The notes: generated by a model from the sequence alone, not told the origin. Positions 1 through 9,451 are shown, counted from the first letter of the stretch. The stretch is DNA of 64,000 bases from an uncultured Cohaesibacter sp. (GCF_963666525.1 NZ_OY762905.1:2586001-2650000); one strand, 5' to 3'. Numbers and translations: made by a program.

Positions 1-352
1 TGCAGACAAAGCGGACCAGATAGTCGAAGGATCCTGACATCTTAAGGCACTCGACCACGTCGGGCAGTTCGGCGATGGCTTTTTCAAAGGTCGAGAAGAT
101 GGAATGATCGTGATCGCGGATCGTGATGGTCGCGATCACCGTGACATGACGGCAAAGCGCTTCCAGATTGATAAGACCGAGATAGCCGCTGATCAGGCCG
201 ATATCCTCCAGCCGCTTGACCCTTTGCAGGCATGGGCTGGGCGACAAACCGACGATCTCAGAAAGAGCCTTGTTGGTGATACGGGCGTTTTTCTGGAGCT
301 CATCCAGGATGTGCAGATCAATCCGATCGAGCTTGGAGCTTTTGCGCGGCAC
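1..352 (-). CDS. Lrp/AsnC family transcriptional regulator (3' end outside window)
   Basis: About 117 residues are visible. The N-terminus is a winged-helix DNA-binding domain of Lrp type (LDRIDLHILDELQKNARITN, then LSEIVGLSPSPCLQRVKRLE). It is followed by the start of the RAM/AsnC ligand-binding domain (HVTVIATITIRDHDHS, VVECLKMSGSFDYLVRFVC). The start is a GTG at 352 with an AAAAAAGGA ribosome site; an in-frame stop lies just upstream. Such proteins usually sense amino acids and often regulate a neighbouring transport or catabolic gene. The divergent binding-protein gene at 658 is a possible target, but no operator was identified. The C-terminus lies beyond base 1. Confidence 0.88.
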   Translation of the reverse strand, partial: MPRKSSKLDRIDLHILDELQKNARITNKALSEIVGLSPSPCLQRVKRLEDIGLISGYLGLINLEALCRHVTVIATITIRDHDHSIFSTFEKAIAELPDVVECLKMSGSFDYLVRFVC

Positions 353-657
353 GCTTTCAGATCCTTTTTTGAGTGGGAATGCGAAACATTATTCCGCAAT
401 AGACTACCTAGTTACAGGAAATTGCTGTGTAGTCAAACCGACACAGTGCGAGAATGCGGCGCACCCTTGGCGGTAATCCACTCATTTATTCGAGATATAA
501 ACCAAAATAGGATGGCAAAAGAAATCAGTCTGGGCATTTGTATGAGGAAATGAAATGGTCGGGCGTGGCCAGATCTTGCGCTCGCCTCTAGGTCGTGCAA
601 GCATGCGCGACAAAATAACAATATTTCTCGTTCATTTTGCAGTCGGAGGATAATTTA
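353..657. other. Intergenic region between divergent lrp-like and takP-like genes
   Basis: This 305-bp spacer separates two divergent genes and must hold both promoters. It is AT-richer than the flanks. I see no convincing reading frame: the long frames crossing it belong to the wrong strand of the Lrp gene. I could not pick a specific promoter or a clear palindrome. Confidence 0.5.
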
Positions 658-1770
658 ATGAGAAAAGGTGGATCACTGGATCGCCGTTCGGTCTTGACCG
701 GGCTTGCGGTTGGAGGGGCAGCGACGCTTGCAAGCCCTGCAGTCGTAAGAGCCAACGAGTCGATCGTCTGGAAGATGCCGATGTCATGGCCAAAGCAGTT
801 GCCGGGTGTCGGGATCAATGGTGTGCGGTTTGCCGAGCGCGTTGGCAAGATGTCTGGCGGGCGCCTGACCATCAAGGTTTTCGGCGCTGGCGAGCTGGTG
901 CCGCCGCTTGAAGTGTTTGATGCCGTTTCCAGTGGCGCAGCAGAGATCGGCCACGCCACTTCCTACTATTGGCAGGGCAAGGATCCGTGTTTCCATTTCT
1001 ATACCGGCGTGCCTTTTGGCCTCACCCAGATCGAGCATGCCGCATGGCTGCGCTTTGGTGGTGGACAGGAACTCTGGGAACGGGCCTATGATCCGTTCAA
1101 TGTCATTCCGTTCTACGCCGGAGCTTCGGGTACCCAGGCTGGTGGCTGGTTTGCCAAGGAACTCAAGACCCTTGATGACCTGAAGGGTCTCAAGATGCGC
1201 ATCGCCGGTCTCGGTGGCGAAGTCATGCGCCGTCTTGGCGTGTCTGTCGTGATGCTGCCAGCAACAGATATCTTCTCCGCTCTGCAGAATGGCACCATCG
1301 ACGCGGCCGAATGGGTTGGCCCATGGAACGATCTGGCCTTCGGGCTCTACAAGGTGGTGCACAACTACTATCTGCCAGCCTTCCACGAACCGGGCGCAGG
1401 CCTCGAGATCATCGTCAACAAGGACAAGTATCTGGAGCTGCCAGAGGACCTGCAGGCAATCGTCAAGGAAGCCGCCCAGTCCACAGCACTCGAAACCATG
1501 GCGGACTATCAGTACAACAACGCCGAGTCCCTGCCCAAGCTTCTCGAAAAGGATGGCGTGAACCTGCGCAAACTGCCTGACGACTTGATGATGGCCATGG
1601 CAAAGGAAACCAAGGGCGTGCTCGAGGAAGTGGCCGCAAGCTCGCCGCTGGCTGGCGAGATCTACGACAGCTTCCTGAAATACCGCAATATTGCCGACGA
1701 CTATATCAGGGTCGCCGAATGGGAAATCGTGCGTGTGCGTCACATGGCAATCGAAAAGGGACTGATCTAG
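658..1770 (+). CDS. TRAP transporter solute-binding protein, TakP-like (DctP family)
   Basis: Periplasmic receptor of a tripartite ATP-independent transporter, 370 residues. The N-terminus carries a twin-arginine-like signal ([17 protein letters not shown]) ending near ANE. The mature part has DctP-family hallmarks ([46 protein letters not shown]) that resemble the Rhodobacter 2-oxoacid-binding TakP. The start at 658 has a GGAGGA site eight bases upstream; a longer in-frame start at 637 lacks one. No TRAP membrane subunits lie next to it and a terminator follows, so it is an orphan receptor that must share permeases encoded elsewhere or outside the window. The ligand is inferred from family resemblance only. 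Confidence 0.88.
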   Translation: MRKGGSLDRRSVLTGLAVGGAATLASPAVVRANESIVWKMPMSWPKQLPGVGINGVRFAERVGKMSGGRLTIKVFGAGELVPPLEVFDAVSSGAAEIGHATSYYWQGKDPCFHFYTGVPFGLTQIEHAAWLRFGGGQELWERAYDPFNVIPFYAGASGTQAGGWFAKELKTLDDLKGLKMRIAGLGGEVMRRLGVSVVMLPATDIFSALQNGTIDAAEWVGPWNDLAFGLYKVVHNYYLPAFHEPGAGLEIIVNKDKYLELPEDLQAIVKEAAQSTALETMADYQYNNAESLPKLLEKDGVNLRKLPDDLMMAMAKETKGVLEEVAASSPLAGEIYDSFLKYRNIADDYIRVAEWEIVRVRHMAIEKGLI

Positions 1771-1811
1771 TCTTTTCTCCCAGTGTGCCTGAGAACGGTC
1801 CGAATCTGTAT

Positions 1812-1838
1812 AAACCCGGCCTTTTATGGCCGGGTTTT
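1812..1838 (+). terminator. Intrinsic terminator after the TakP-like gene
   Basis: A perfect 10-bp stem (AAACCCGGCC at 1812-1821 with GGCCGGGTTT at 1828-1837) encloses a TTTTAT loop and runs into T residues. It ends the orphan binding-protein transcript before lepA. Confidence 0.8.
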
Positions 1839-1928
1839 GCATTTGGGACTGGATTTTTTGGGCCAAGCATGAGAAAGGCAGGAAATTCTCTCTTCTCTGA
1901 GCATGAGAGCAAGGGTATAAGCGCTGCC

Positions 1929-3734
1929 ATGAGCAAACAAAAATTCGAAAAAATCCGCAACTTCTCCATCATCGCGCATATCGATCATGGGAAGTCCACG
2001 CTCGCCGACCGGCTGATTCAGGCAACCGGGGGCTTGAGCGATCGTGAAATGCGTGAGCAGGTGCTCGACAGCATGGAAATCGAGCAGGAACGCGGCATCA
2101 CCATCAAGGCCCAGACCGTTTCCCTGAAATATCTGGCAGATGACGGCGAGACCTACACGCTGAACCTGATGGATACGCCGGGTCACGTCGACTTCGCCTA
2201 TGAGGTCAGCCGGTCGCTGGCGGCCTGTGAAGGCTCGCTGCTGGTCGTGGACGCCTCGCAAGGGGTGGAGGCCCAGACCCTGGCCAACGTCTATCAGGCC
2301 ATCGACAACGACCATGAAATCGTGCCCATCCTCAACAAGATCGACCTGCCGGCTGCCGAGCCGGAACGCGTGCGCGAGCAGATCGAGGATGTGATCGGCA
2401 TTGACGCATCGAACGCCATCGAGGCAAGCGCCAAATCGGGCATCGGCATCAAGGAGACCCTTGAAGCCATCGTCCATCGCCTGCCAGCGCCGGAAGGCGA
2501 CAAGGAAGCGCCGCTCAAGGCCATGTTGGTCGACAGCTACTATGACGTCTATCTCGGTGTTGTGGTGATCGTCCGGATTATCGACGGCGAGCTGCGCAAG
2601 GGCGAACGGATCCGCATGATGGGCACCAATGCGGCCTATGACATTGACCGCATCGGCATTTTCACGCCGAAGATGGTTGATGTTGATGTTCTTGGCCCCG
2701 GTGAGGTCGGATTCCTGATCGCTTCGATCAAGGAAGTGGCCGATACGCGCGTCGGTGATACCATCACCCACGTCAAGAGACCTTGTGAAAAGCCGCTTGC
2801 GGGCTTCCGCGCGGCCCAGCCGGTGGTTTTCTGCGGCCTGTTCCCGGTCGACGCCAACGATTTCGAGGATCTGCGTCAGGCGATGGGCAAGCTGCGCCTC
2901 AATGACGCCAGCTTCTCCTTCGAGATGGAAACCTCCGCGGCGCTCGGCTTTGGCTTCCGTTGTGGTTTCCTTGGGCTGCTGCACCTGGAAATCATTCAGG
3001 AGCGCCTCAGCCGCGAGTTCGATCTTGATCTCATCGCCACCGCCCCGAGCGTGGTCTATGAGATGAAGATGACCAACGGCGAAGAGATCACGTTGCACAA
3101 CCCGGCCGACATGCCGGATGTGGTCCGGATTGCCGAGATTCGCGAGCCGTGGATCAAGGCCAACATCATGACGCCGGACGAATATCTCGGTGCCATCCTG
3201 AAACTCTGTCAGGACCGCCGCGGCGTGCAGACCGACCTCAGCTATGTCGGATCGCGCGCCATGGTCCAGTATGACCTGCCGCTCAACGAAGTCGTGTTCG
3301 ACTTCTATGATCGCCTCAAGTCGATCTCCAAGGGCTATGCCAGCTTCGACTATCAGCTGTCCGACTATCGCCCTGGTGACCTGGTCAAGATGTCGATTCT
3401 GGTCAATGACGAGCCGGTCGATGCCCTCTCTGTACTGGTTCACCGCTCACAGGCGGAAATCCGCGGCCGGTCCATGTGCGAGAAGCTCAAGGATCTCATC
3501 CCGCGTCACATGTTCAAGATCCCCATTCAGGCCGCGATCGGTGGCCGGGTGATTGCCCGTGAGACCATTTCGGCCATGCGCAAGGACGTGACGGCAAAAT
3601 GTTATGGCGGCGACGCCACCCGCAAGCGCAAGCTTCTGGAAAAGCAGAAGGCCGGCAAGAAGAAGATGCGTCAGTTCGGCAAGGTGGAAATTCCGCAGGA
3701 AGCTTTCATTGCCGCCCTCAAGATGGACAGCTGA
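1929..3734 (+). CDS. lepA: Elongation factor 4 (LepA), translational GTPase
   Basis: Ribosome-associated GTPase that back-translocates or remodels stalled elongation complexes. The 601-residue length is normal. The G1 motif [10 protein letters not shown]3 motif DTPGHVDF, and G4 motif NKID are present, followed by EF-G-like domains II, III and V and the LepA-specific C-terminal domain ([20 protein letters not shown]). The frame is open upstream to 1719, but that extension crosses the terminator at 1812-1838 and the family starts at [22 protein letters not shown], so the ATG at 1929 is chosen. It appears monocistronic and has its own terminator. Confidence 0.98.
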   Translation: MSKQKFEKIRNFSIIAHIDHGKSTLADRLIQATGGLSDREMREQVLDSMEIEQERGITIKAQTVSLKYLADDGETYTLNLMDTPGHVDFAYEVSRSLAACEGSLLVVDASQGVEAQTLANVYQAIDNDHEIVPILNKIDLPAAEPERVREQIEDVIGIDASNAIEASAKSGIGIKETLEAIVHRLPAPEGDKEAPLKAMLVDSYYDVYLGVVVIVRIIDGELRKGERIRMMGTNAAYDIDRIGIFTPKMVDVDVLGPGEVGFLIASIKEVADTRVGDTITHVKRPCEKPLAGFRAAQPVVFCGLFPVDANDFEDLRQAMGKLRLNDASFSFEMETSAALGFGFRCGFLGLLHLEIIQERLSREFDLDLIATAPSVVYEMKMTNGEEITLHNPADMPDVVRIAEIREPWIKANIMTPDEYLGAILKLCQDRRGVQTDLSYVGSRAMVQYDLPLNEVVFDFYDRLKSISKGYASFDYQLSDYRPGDLVKMSILVNDEPVDALSVLVHRSQAEIRGRSMCEKLKDLIPRHMFKIPIQAAIGGRVIARETISAMRKDVTAKCYGGDATRKRKLLEKQKAGKKKMRQFGKVEIPQEAFIAALKMDS

Positions 3735-3761
3735 CAGCTTCACGGCCGGTTGGAAAAACAC

Positions 3762-3793
3762 AAACGGAGCTCAATCGGGCTCCGTTTTTTATT
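3762..3793 (+). terminator. Intrinsic terminator after lepA
   Basis: Nine-base-pair stem AAACGGAGC (3762-3770) with GCTCCGTTT (3779-3787), an eight-base loop and a T-run. It separates lepA from the convergent diguanylate cyclase gene. Confidence 0.85.
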
Positions 3794-3843
3794 GCCGCCG
3801 TGGGCGGAGATTGCTCGAACGCAGCCGGATTGCCAACCCGGCC

Positions 3844-4767
3844 TCAGGAGCGAGTGGCACGGCGCAGAGCGGGCTGTTCGTCCTGTGAGAGGCCGGGTCT
3901 GTCGACGGTGACCATGTTACGGCCGTTGCCCTTGGACTGATAGAGTGCCACGTCGGCGCGCTTGAGCAGGCTGTCCACATCATCACCGGTGCAATAGCGC
4001 GCAACGCCGAAGCTCGAGGTGATCTTGATCAGTTTGCCGCCTGCGATGATCGCGGTCTTTTCGATGGTCTCCCTGATCCGGGTGGCCAGACGGGCTGCCG
4101 AATAAAGGCTCTGGTTCTCGGTGATCAGCGCAAATTCCTCGCCCCCCAGACGACCGATCAGATCGCCCTCGGCGGAGGCGATCTTGGCGACTGTCCGGAT
4201 GACCTCATCACCGGCATCATGGCCGAAACGGTCATTGACCGATTTGAAATGGTCGATATCGAACATGATGGCGGAAACCGGATTGTCTGGGTCCTGCCGC
4301 TCGATAAGGGCGTGGGTCTTCTCAAGAAAGGCGCGGCGATTGTAGAGGTTGGTCAGGGAATCGCGATTGGCCAGCTGAACCAGCTGCTTCTGCAACATGA
4401 CCACCCTTTCGGCCACGCGCAGACGGGCCAGCAGGATTTCTTCCTGCAGGGGTTTTTGCAAAAAGTCGTCCGCGCCGCTGTCCAGCGCTTCCACCAGGAT
4501 ATGGGCATTGGTCTGTTCGGAAATGGCAACCACATACATTGACTTGCGCTCGGCTGCCAGAATCCGGCAGTTCCAGCATATTTCAAGTCCGGAGTTGTCT
4601 TTCAGATTGAGTGAGACGATGATGACGTCGATGTCGGCGGTCTGCTGGACAAAGTCCCACGCCTCGTCACCCTTGTTGAAGGCGAACACGGTTTCCCGGC
4701 GCTGCTCCAGAATGGTGCGAACCGCTTTGCAGTCTTCGCGATTATCTTCAACCAGTACAATTCTCAT
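3844..4767 (-). CDS. Receiver-GGDEF protein with degenerate phosphoacceptor (diguanylate cyclase)
   Basis: Predicted cytoplasmic c-di-GMP synthase of 307 residues. Residues 1-120 form a CheY-like receiver and about 135-290 a GGDEF domain with an intact active site (RLGGEEFAL) and the NLYNRRAF and FDIDHFKSVND segments. In the receiver the acidic pair (VEDN) and the lysine of LQKP are kept, but the position expected to be the phosphorylated aspartate is Ser52 (IIVSLNL). The product-inhibition RxxD site before GGEEF reads AEGD, so the arginine is missing. It should therefore be catalytically competent, but neither phospho-switched nor feedback-inhibited in the usual way. It is monocistronic and converges on lepA. 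Confidence 0.92.
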   Translation of the reverse strand: MRIVLVEDNREDCKAVRTILEQRRETVFAFNKGDEAWDFVQQTADIDVIIVSLNLKDNSGLEICWNCRILAAERKSMYVVAISEQTNAHILVEALDSGADDFLQKPLQEEILLARLRVAERVVMLQKQLVQLANRDSLTNLYNRRAFLEKTHALIERQDPDNPVSAIMFDIDHFKSVNDRFGHDAGDEVIRTVAKIASAEGDLIGRLGGEEFALITENQSLYSAARLATRIRETIEKTAIIAGGKLIKITSSFGVARYCTGDDVDSLLKRADVALYQSKGNGRNMVTVDRPGLSQDEQPALRRATRS

Positions 4768-5071
4768 CCGGTCTCCAACATTTGGTCTTGAGGTGTCCTG
4801 CGGCCAGCTTTGTCTCCAGAAGCAGGATTGGAAAACGAGGCTTCCCTATAATGGGAGAGATCTCAATAATTTGGAATAAATCAAAGTTGCGTAATGAAAA
4901 GTCTCTAAGAGACGTTAAACGCAAAGAAGATAAAGATTTGGTTGCCAGAAACCAGAACTTGGAAAAAATTGCGATATTGAGACCGTTGAGTGCAGAATGC
5001 CAAAGTCAGTTAGGCGATTTCGCAACGCGCACCATGGGCGTTCGACGCCTGGTCTGAAGATTTGGGTGGGG
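4768..5071. other. Intergenic region upstream of the GGDEF gene
   Basis: About 300 bp, AT-rich in the middle (4850-4990). It holds the promoter of the leftward GGDEF gene and the 3' side of the lipoprotein gene. A 91-codon plus-strand frame at 4782-5057 has no ribosome site and no protein-like composition, and was not called. Confidence 0.5.
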
Positions 5072-5647
5072 TCAGATATCGGAATCGATCGACTGCAAAA
5101 AGCGATCCGCTTCCAGAAGGGCGCGGTCTCTTTTGAAGCGCAGTGAGCCCAAATCCCATTTCAGCTCATCCATCTCGCGCCTCAGTGCCCCGAGGTGCTT
5201 GGCGGCCTTGGGATTGTCCCTGTTTGCCATGAGTTCATCCCGGTTCCGGCGAAGGCGGGAGATTTCCCGTTCCTTCTCGGCGATCTCGGTTTCCACCTCG
5301 TGCAATTCACTGCCGCGCATGAAACCGCGCATGAACTCGGGCTCACTCGCTGGCGAACAGATATGCTGGTAGCTGTAGCCGTTGCGCCCGACGGAAAAGC
5401 CGTTTGATGGCGTGCAATAGGTGATCAACCCCTTCTGATAGCCTTCATTGTATAGCTTCTCATCCGGCACGATGTCATATTTGGCGCAAGCCTTGAGATG
5501 GTCCTCAAAGCGGGTGGTTGTCCGGCCTTCCATGGCATCACTGCTGCCGACGCTGGCCCAGTCGCCCATCTTGCATTCTTCCTGCGACAGGCTTGCACAG
5601 CCCGCCAGAAGCGGCACAATGAGGCAGAAGGTCAGAAGGTTGCGCAT
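5072..5647 (-). CDS. DUF2799-type lipoprotein
   Basis: Predicted lipoprotein of 191 residues with unknown function. The chosen start gives a short signal peptide ending in the lipobox LLAGC; the longer frame to 5701 would bury the signal behind 18 residues. The conserved part has Cys-rich DUF2799 features (EECKMGDWASVGSSDAMEG, KACAKYDIVPDEKLYNEGY, GLITYCTPSNGFSVGRNGY). The last third, around residues 115-175, is a charged predicted coiled coil (EIAEKEREISRLRRNRDEL). No aspartate follows the lipobox cysteine (it is Ala), so outer-membrane sorting is plausible. It stands alone, divergent from mepA. Confidence 0.82.
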   Translation of the reverse strand: MRNLLTFCLIVPLLAGCASLSQEECKMGDWASVGSSDAMEGRTTTRFEDHLKACAKYDIVPDEKLYNEGYQKGLITYCTPSNGFSVGRNGYSYQHICSPASEPEFMRGFMRGSELHEVETEIAEKEREISRLRRNRDELMANRDNPKAAKHLGALRREMDELKWDLGSLRFKRDRALLEADRFLQSIDSDI

Positions 5648-5832
5648 GAGAAGTCTCGGCTCCGTGATTGTCTTGCGTGGCTGAATAGCCGCAAATCTCA
5701 TCTCTGCCCGGAATGCTCTGCTTGCGAGCGATATGTGTCAAGACACAAAGAAACTTTTCTGCAGTCTATATATGGTTAATGATTTATGTATAGGATCGGG
5801 TGAGATAAACGTTCACGAGGCGGAGTCGGGCC

Positions 5833-6930
5833 ATGGTGCCACAGACAGTGCAAAGGCAATTCGATAAATTCTCCAATATGTTGCGAAGAGATACGGCAAC
5901 GGTCGGGCTGGGCGCTGCTCAGCGCGCATGGCCCTCCGGCTGGGCGCCCTTGGCCGTGGCCATGGTCGCAGCCGGGCTGATGAGTGGAGCGGCAACGGGG
6001 TCAGCTTCAGCCCAGACGTCGGCCAAACAGCTCTTCGGTGCCCAGAAGCTGCCAGCCAATCTCCAGTCCCGCGCCATCGGGTCCTATGCCAAGGGCTGTC
6101 AGGCCGGGGCGGTTGCCCTGCCTGTTGATGGACCGGCGTGGCAGGCCATGCGCCTGTCGCGCAATCGCAACTGGGGGCAGCCGGTGCTCATCGATTTTCT
6201 GGAAAAGCTTGCAGTGGATGCAAGGGCCCATGACGGCTGGAACGGATTGCTTGTCGGCGATATCGCTCAGCCGCGTGGCGGCCCGATGATAACCGGTCAT
6301 GCCTCTCACCAGATCGGGCTTGATGCCGACATCTGGCTGCGTCCGATGCCGGAACAGCGCTTTGACATGAAGGAACGGGAAACCGTCTCCGCCATCTCGA
6401 TGCTGAAGAACGGCACCCGTTCCGTTGATCCGAACAAATTCACATCGGCCCAGTTCCGCCTCATCAAGCGGGCCGCCTCCACCCCCGGAGTTGCCCGCAT
6501 CTTTGTGCATCCCGGCATCAAGAAAGCCCTGTGCGACATGGCAGGGAACGACCGCGCCTGGTTGCAGCAAGTGCGCCCCTGGTATGGCCACTACTACCAC
6601 TTCCATGTCCGTCTGGCCTGCCCTCCCGGCAATCCGGGCTGCAAGGATCAGGCACCGCCGCCAGTTGGGGATGGTTGTGGCAAGGAACTAGCCTGGTGGC
6701 TCTCGGATGAACCCTGGACACCCAAGAAGCCCGATCCAAATAAGCCGCCCGTCAAGAAGCATGTCATGACGCTGGCCGATCTGCCTGATGCCTGTCAGGC
6801 TGTTATCGCGGCAGGCCCGACGCCTGGGGCCTCGGTGGCCTCTGCTGCAGTGGGCTCGGCGCCCTATGTTCCGATCGAGGATGATGCGCCCGTGGCGGCT
6901 TTGCCCAAACCGAGGCCGCTGGTCAACTGA
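5833..6930 (+). CDS. mepA: Penicillin-insensitive murein endopeptidase (MepA, peptidase family M74)
   Basis: Periplasmic metallo-endopeptidase that cleaves D-Ala-mDAP cross-links in peptidoglycan; 365 residues. An N-terminal hydrophobic segment (about 38-60) ending at ASAQ acts as signal peptide. The catalytic core has the zinc motif GHASHQIGLDADIW (His156, His159, Asp164/166) and the late motif HYYHFHVRL (His256/258), as in LAS-type enzymes. Cysteines in the core and in the CPPGNPGCKDQ segment fit the disulfide pattern of the family. The C-terminal tail after about residue 290 is Pro/Ala-rich and likely disordered. The N-terminus before the hydrophobic segment is long, so a start at codon 16 is possible. 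Confidence 0.93.
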   Translation: MVPQTVQRQFDKFSNMLRRDTATVGLGAAQRAWPSGWAPLAVAMVAAGLMSGAATGSASAQTSAKQLFGAQKLPANLQSRAIGSYAKGCQAGAVALPVDGPAWQAMRLSRNRNWGQPVLIDFLEKLAVDARAHDGWNGLLVGDIAQPRGGPMITGHASHQIGLDADIWLRPMPEQRFDMKERETVSAISMLKNGTRSVDPNKFTSAQFRLIKRAASTPGVARIFVHPGIKKALCDMAGNDRAWLQQVRPWYGHYYHFHVRLACPPGNPGCKDQAPPPVGDGCGKELAWWLSDEPWTPKKPDPNKPPVKKHVMTLADLPDACQAVIAAGPTPGASVASAAVGSAPYVPIEDDAPVAALPKPRPLVN

Positions 6931-7003
6931 GGGCCATAAGAGGCTTTATCCAGCCTCTGACGGGACCGCCAGAGGCTGGATAGAGAAGAGATGCACCGCT
7001 GTT

Positions 7004-7645
7004 TCAAGAGCCGGGGCAGCGCACACCCGTTCCGCCCAGCCCGCAATAGCCGTCGGGATTTTTGGCGAGATACTGTTGATGATAGGCCTCGGCATAATAG
7101 AACGGCCCATGTGGCCTGATTTCGCTGGTGATCGGCCCATATCCCTTTTTGGCAAGTTCGGCCTGATAGCGCACCAGCGATTGCCGGACTTCCAGCAGTT
7201 GTTGTTCCGAATAGGTGTAGATCGCCGAGCGATATTGCGTCCCGATATCGTTCCCCTGGCGCATGCCCTGCGTCGGATCATGCTGTTCCCAGAACACGGC
7301 CAGCAGAGAGGAGAGAGGCAATATTTCCGGATCATAGACCACCAGAACGGTCTCTGCGTGCCCCGTGCCGCCGCTGCAGACCTCTTCATAGGTCGGGTTC
7401 GGGGTGTGGCCTCCACTATATCCCACGGCGGTTACATGGACCCCGCCCATCTGCCAGAAAAGCCGCTCTGCACCCCAGAAGCAGCCCATGCCAAACTCGA
7501 TGATCTCGCAATGGGCTGGGAACGGTGGATGCAGCGGGTGGCCGAGCACGAAATGGGTCTCGGCGGTTGCAATTGGTGCCGATCTGCCGGGCAGGGCCTC
7601 TTCCCTGTTGGGCATTTCCAGCTTGCGACGGTGTAATCCGAACAT
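7004..7645 (-). CDS. msrA: Peptide-methionine (S)-S-oxide reductase MsrA
   Basis: Repairs oxidised methionine. The catalytic motif GMGCFWGAE is present (Cys55 with the start used here), followed by [32 protein letters not shown] and a C-terminal resolving-Cys segment ([12 protein letters not shown]). The 213-residue length is normal. ATG 7645 is preceded by GGAGGT, which fixes the start; the frame is open 46 codons further without support. It appears monocistronic. Confidence 0.96.
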   Translation of the reverse strand: MFGLHRRKLEMPNREEALPGRSAPIATAETHFVLGHPLHPPFPAHCEIIEFGMGCFWGAERLFWQMGGVHVTAVGYSGGHTPNPTYEEVCSGGTGHAETVLVVYDPEILPLSSLLAVFWEQHDPTQGMRQGNDIGTQYRSAIYTYSEQQLLEVRQSLVRYQAELAKKGYGPITSEIRPHGPFYYAEAYHQQYLAKNPDGYCGLGGTGVRCPGS

Positions 7646-7828
7646 GTTGCATACCTCCACGGCGGAACAGTGAATGTGAATGATGATATAGCGGACGTCA
7701 GACTTTGAGGCCGCAGCCGATGGCCATATTTGCCGATTTCTGCCAACGGCAAAGACACGATGATCCTGACCGGTCGTCAGCACGAAAAGGCGTGGTCGAT
7801 GCCGATCACCTACTGATAGGGCAATTCA

Positions 7829-8149
7829 TCAGATTCGGATCATCTTCGGGCGCCGCTTTCTGCCCAGATAGACAAACAGCAGTCCGATGATGGCCGCAAA
7901 CAGCCAAGCTGGCATCATGAGGATCCATTGCATCACCGGATCCCAGATCAGGGGATGTACATTGCGCTGGATGACAGCCTGAGCCAGATTGAGGCTTTCC
8001 CGGTGCATCTCGAACCATGTCTCGCCCAGCGATTTCATGACAATCCGGTTGGCCGCAATCGATCGCACGCCATCAAGCACCAGAGCGAGCAGGGACAAGG
8101 CGCAAATCCACAATCCGATGAAGGAAAAAACAAACCGTATGACTCTCAT
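7829..8149 (-). CDS. Small two-helix membrane protein, conserved hypothetical
   Basis: A 106-residue protein with a transmembrane segment at each end: about residues 5-27 and about 78-96 (LMMPAWLFAAIIGLLFVYLG), followed by a basic tail (RKRRPKM). The middle (about 30-70) is a soluble loop with a MHRESLNLAQAVIQRNVHP segment. I recognise the layout from hypothetical proteins of Hyphomicrobiales but know of no function. An AGGTTCG stretch precedes the ATG. Confidence 0.75.
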   Translation of the reverse strand: MRVIRFVFSFIGLWICALSLLALVLDGVRSIAANRIVMKSLGETWFEMHRESLNLAQAVIQRNVHPLIWDPVMQWILMMPAWLFAAIIGLLFVYLGRKRRPKMIRI

Positions 8150-8527
8150 CGAACCTGCCTTTCACAGTCCAAGCCTTGCTCACAAAGCGACGCCTCGAGC
8201 GGCATCACTATAGTCTTCATGATCAACGTTTGGGTATCACATTTGTTGCAGCATCTTCTCAAATTAATGTGCATTTTATGATGATTGCGCACAATCTCAA
8301 AGGCAGCAGGGATATCAGTACCGGATTCCGCTGCCAACAAGGCCGATTCCAGACCGCAGACAGACGGTTTTCACCCGGCAAGAGCGCTCGCTGCTGCGAA
8401 ATTGCGAAAGAAAAACAGATTTTTAGCCAAGATTGCCAAGGAAGTTGTGTTTTCTGTCAACAGGCGCAATTTTAGTGGCTTGCGTTCCGGCTTTTTTTGG
8501 CTATAGTGCGCCCACACTTTAGGGTAC
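8150..8527. other. Intergenic region upstream of tRNA-Ser
   Basis: About 380 bp with no supported protein gene. The 3' part holds the tRNA promoter. The rest includes an AT-rich stretch around 8220-8290 but no repeat or palindrome that I can support. Confidence 0.5.
8480..8507 (+). promoter_or_regulatory. Putative sigma-70 promoter of tRNA-Ser
   Basis: TTGCGT (8480-8485) and TATAGT (8502-8507) are 16 bp apart, with a GC-rich discriminator (GCGCCC) after the -10 box, as is usual for stable-RNA promoters. The tRNA begins 20 bp downstream. Confidence 0.5.
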
Positions 8528-8617
8528 GGAGAGGTGGCCGAGTGGTCGAAGGCGCACGCCTGGAACGCGTGTAGGCGGGTAACCGTCTCCAGGGTTCGAA
8601 TCCCTGTCTCTCCGCCA
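8528..8617 (+). tRNA. tRNA-Ser (anticodon GGA)
   Basis: A 90-nt class II tRNA. The acceptor strand GGAGAGG pairs with TCTCTCC. The anticodon stem CACGC/GCGTG encloses CTGGAAC (anticodon GGA, reading UCC/UCU). A long variable arm, the TΨC arm with GGTTCGAATCC, discriminator G and encoded CCA follow. No att-like duplication of its 3' end was found downstream, although the adjacent DNA is rearranged. Confidence 0.97.
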
Positions 8618-8839
8618 TATCCTTGCAAGTGTTTGTTTCCCCTATACGATCTTAATCGTTGGCACTGCGTGCTACAAATTTTGACACAAAATGTGCGTCG
8701 AAATGAGTATCGTTGCGTAGCAGGCGAAGCTGGGCAAACACGTCGATTTCCATTGTCGGAAATATCGCGCAATGCTCACCGTGCCGAAGTGGCTAAACTG
8801 CTGCAGGTGCTGGTGGAGATATGGGTATGCTGGTTTGCC

Positions 8840-9451
8840 TCAGTCCGGTGCTCGATCTGTGCACGCGGAATGCCAATGTGATGCTGCCCAAAGGGCGGTG
8901 TCATGCAGCTGACCAAGGCCCTGTCCAACGAATGGGCAAGCAAGGGCATCAACGTCAACGCTCTTGTCGATCGATACGGCAACGGCATTCTCATCGCTTC
9001 CGGGCTCTTCCAATGTAGCCAGCTGGCTTTCCAGCAGGCTCGGTGGCATGTAGTGGTCCTTGCGGGCGGACATGCGATCGAACAGCAAGGCCTTGCTGCC
9101 GTGCAGGAAGATGTATAGCACCGGCCGGTCAACATGATCGGAAAGATAGGTGCGATAGCTGCGCTTCAGAGCGGAGCAACCACACACGGCACTTCCTGAC
9201 TGGTCTGCATTCTCGTTGATTGTTCTTGCGAGAATTTCGAACCAGGGCCAGCGATCATCATCCTGCAAGGCGATGCCCTTCGACATCTTGTCGACATTGG
9301 CTTTGGGGTGATAGTCGTCAGCATCAAGAAAAGGCAGGCCATGCCTGGCCGCAAGTTCCGCTCCGACAGAAGACTTTCCGCATCCGCTGACACCCATGAC
9401 GATGATGGCCGGCAGGGGACTAGACTGAGACTGTGATACCGCCATCGACAT
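8840..9451 (-). CDS. gntK: Gluconokinase with rearranged C-terminus
   Basis: ATP-dependent phosphorylation of gluconate to 6-phosphogluconate. The P-loop GVSGCGKSSVG, the substrate segment DADDYHPKANVDKMSKGIAL and CSALKRSYR are present, so the catalytic core is complete through about residue 163 (AVSIDKSVDVDALA). After that the frame runs for 40 more residues through antisense sequence of an SDR fragment, giving a 203-residue product against the usual 165-180. The native end is lost, so activity is uncertain. The start overlaps the preceding truncated dehydrogenase by about 30 nt, and Met3 (9445) is an alternative. Its partnership with a gluconate 5-dehydrogenase suggests a former gluconate or idonate pathway. 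Confidence 0.8.
   Translation of the reverse strand: MSMAVSQSQSSPLPAIIVMGVSGCGKSSVGAELAARHGLPFLDADDYHPKANVDKMSKGIALQDDDRWPWFEILARTINENADQSGSAVCGCSALKRSYRTYLSDHVDRPVLYIFLHGSKALLFDRMSARKDHYMPPSLLESQLATLEEPGSDENAVAVSIDKSVDVDALACPFVGQGLGQLHDTALWAASHWHSACTDRAPD
8888..8962 (+). pseudogene. Internal fragment of a short-chain dehydrogenase gene (KduD-like)
   Basis: A 25-codon plus-strand stretch reads PKGGVMQLTKALSNEWASKG followed by INVNA. This is the conserved segment after the catalytic Tyr/Lys of classical SDRs of the gluconate/KduD group. A stop lies a few codons upstream, and downstream the SDR homology stops abruptly where antisense gluconokinase sequence begins. It is a relic and not a gene. 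It forms the chimeric 3' end of the gluconokinase reading frame on the other strand. Confidence 0.75.

Noticed and set aside
1719-1928. 70-codon N-terminal extension of lepA
   Set aside because: It contains the terminator of the preceding gene and is not part of any LepA protein.
1824-3443. 539-codon minus-strand open frame
   Set aside because: Antisense to lepA, crosses its upstream terminator, and shows no protein-like motifs.
4782-5057. 91-codon plus-strand frame between the GGDEF and lipoprotein genes
   Set aside because: No ribosome site, the composition changes along its length, and it overlaps the probable promoter of the GGDEF gene.
8528-8890. Integration site of a genomic island at tRNA-Ser
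   Set aside because: No integrase and no repeat of the tRNA 3' end were found; the nearby rearrangements look like deletions.
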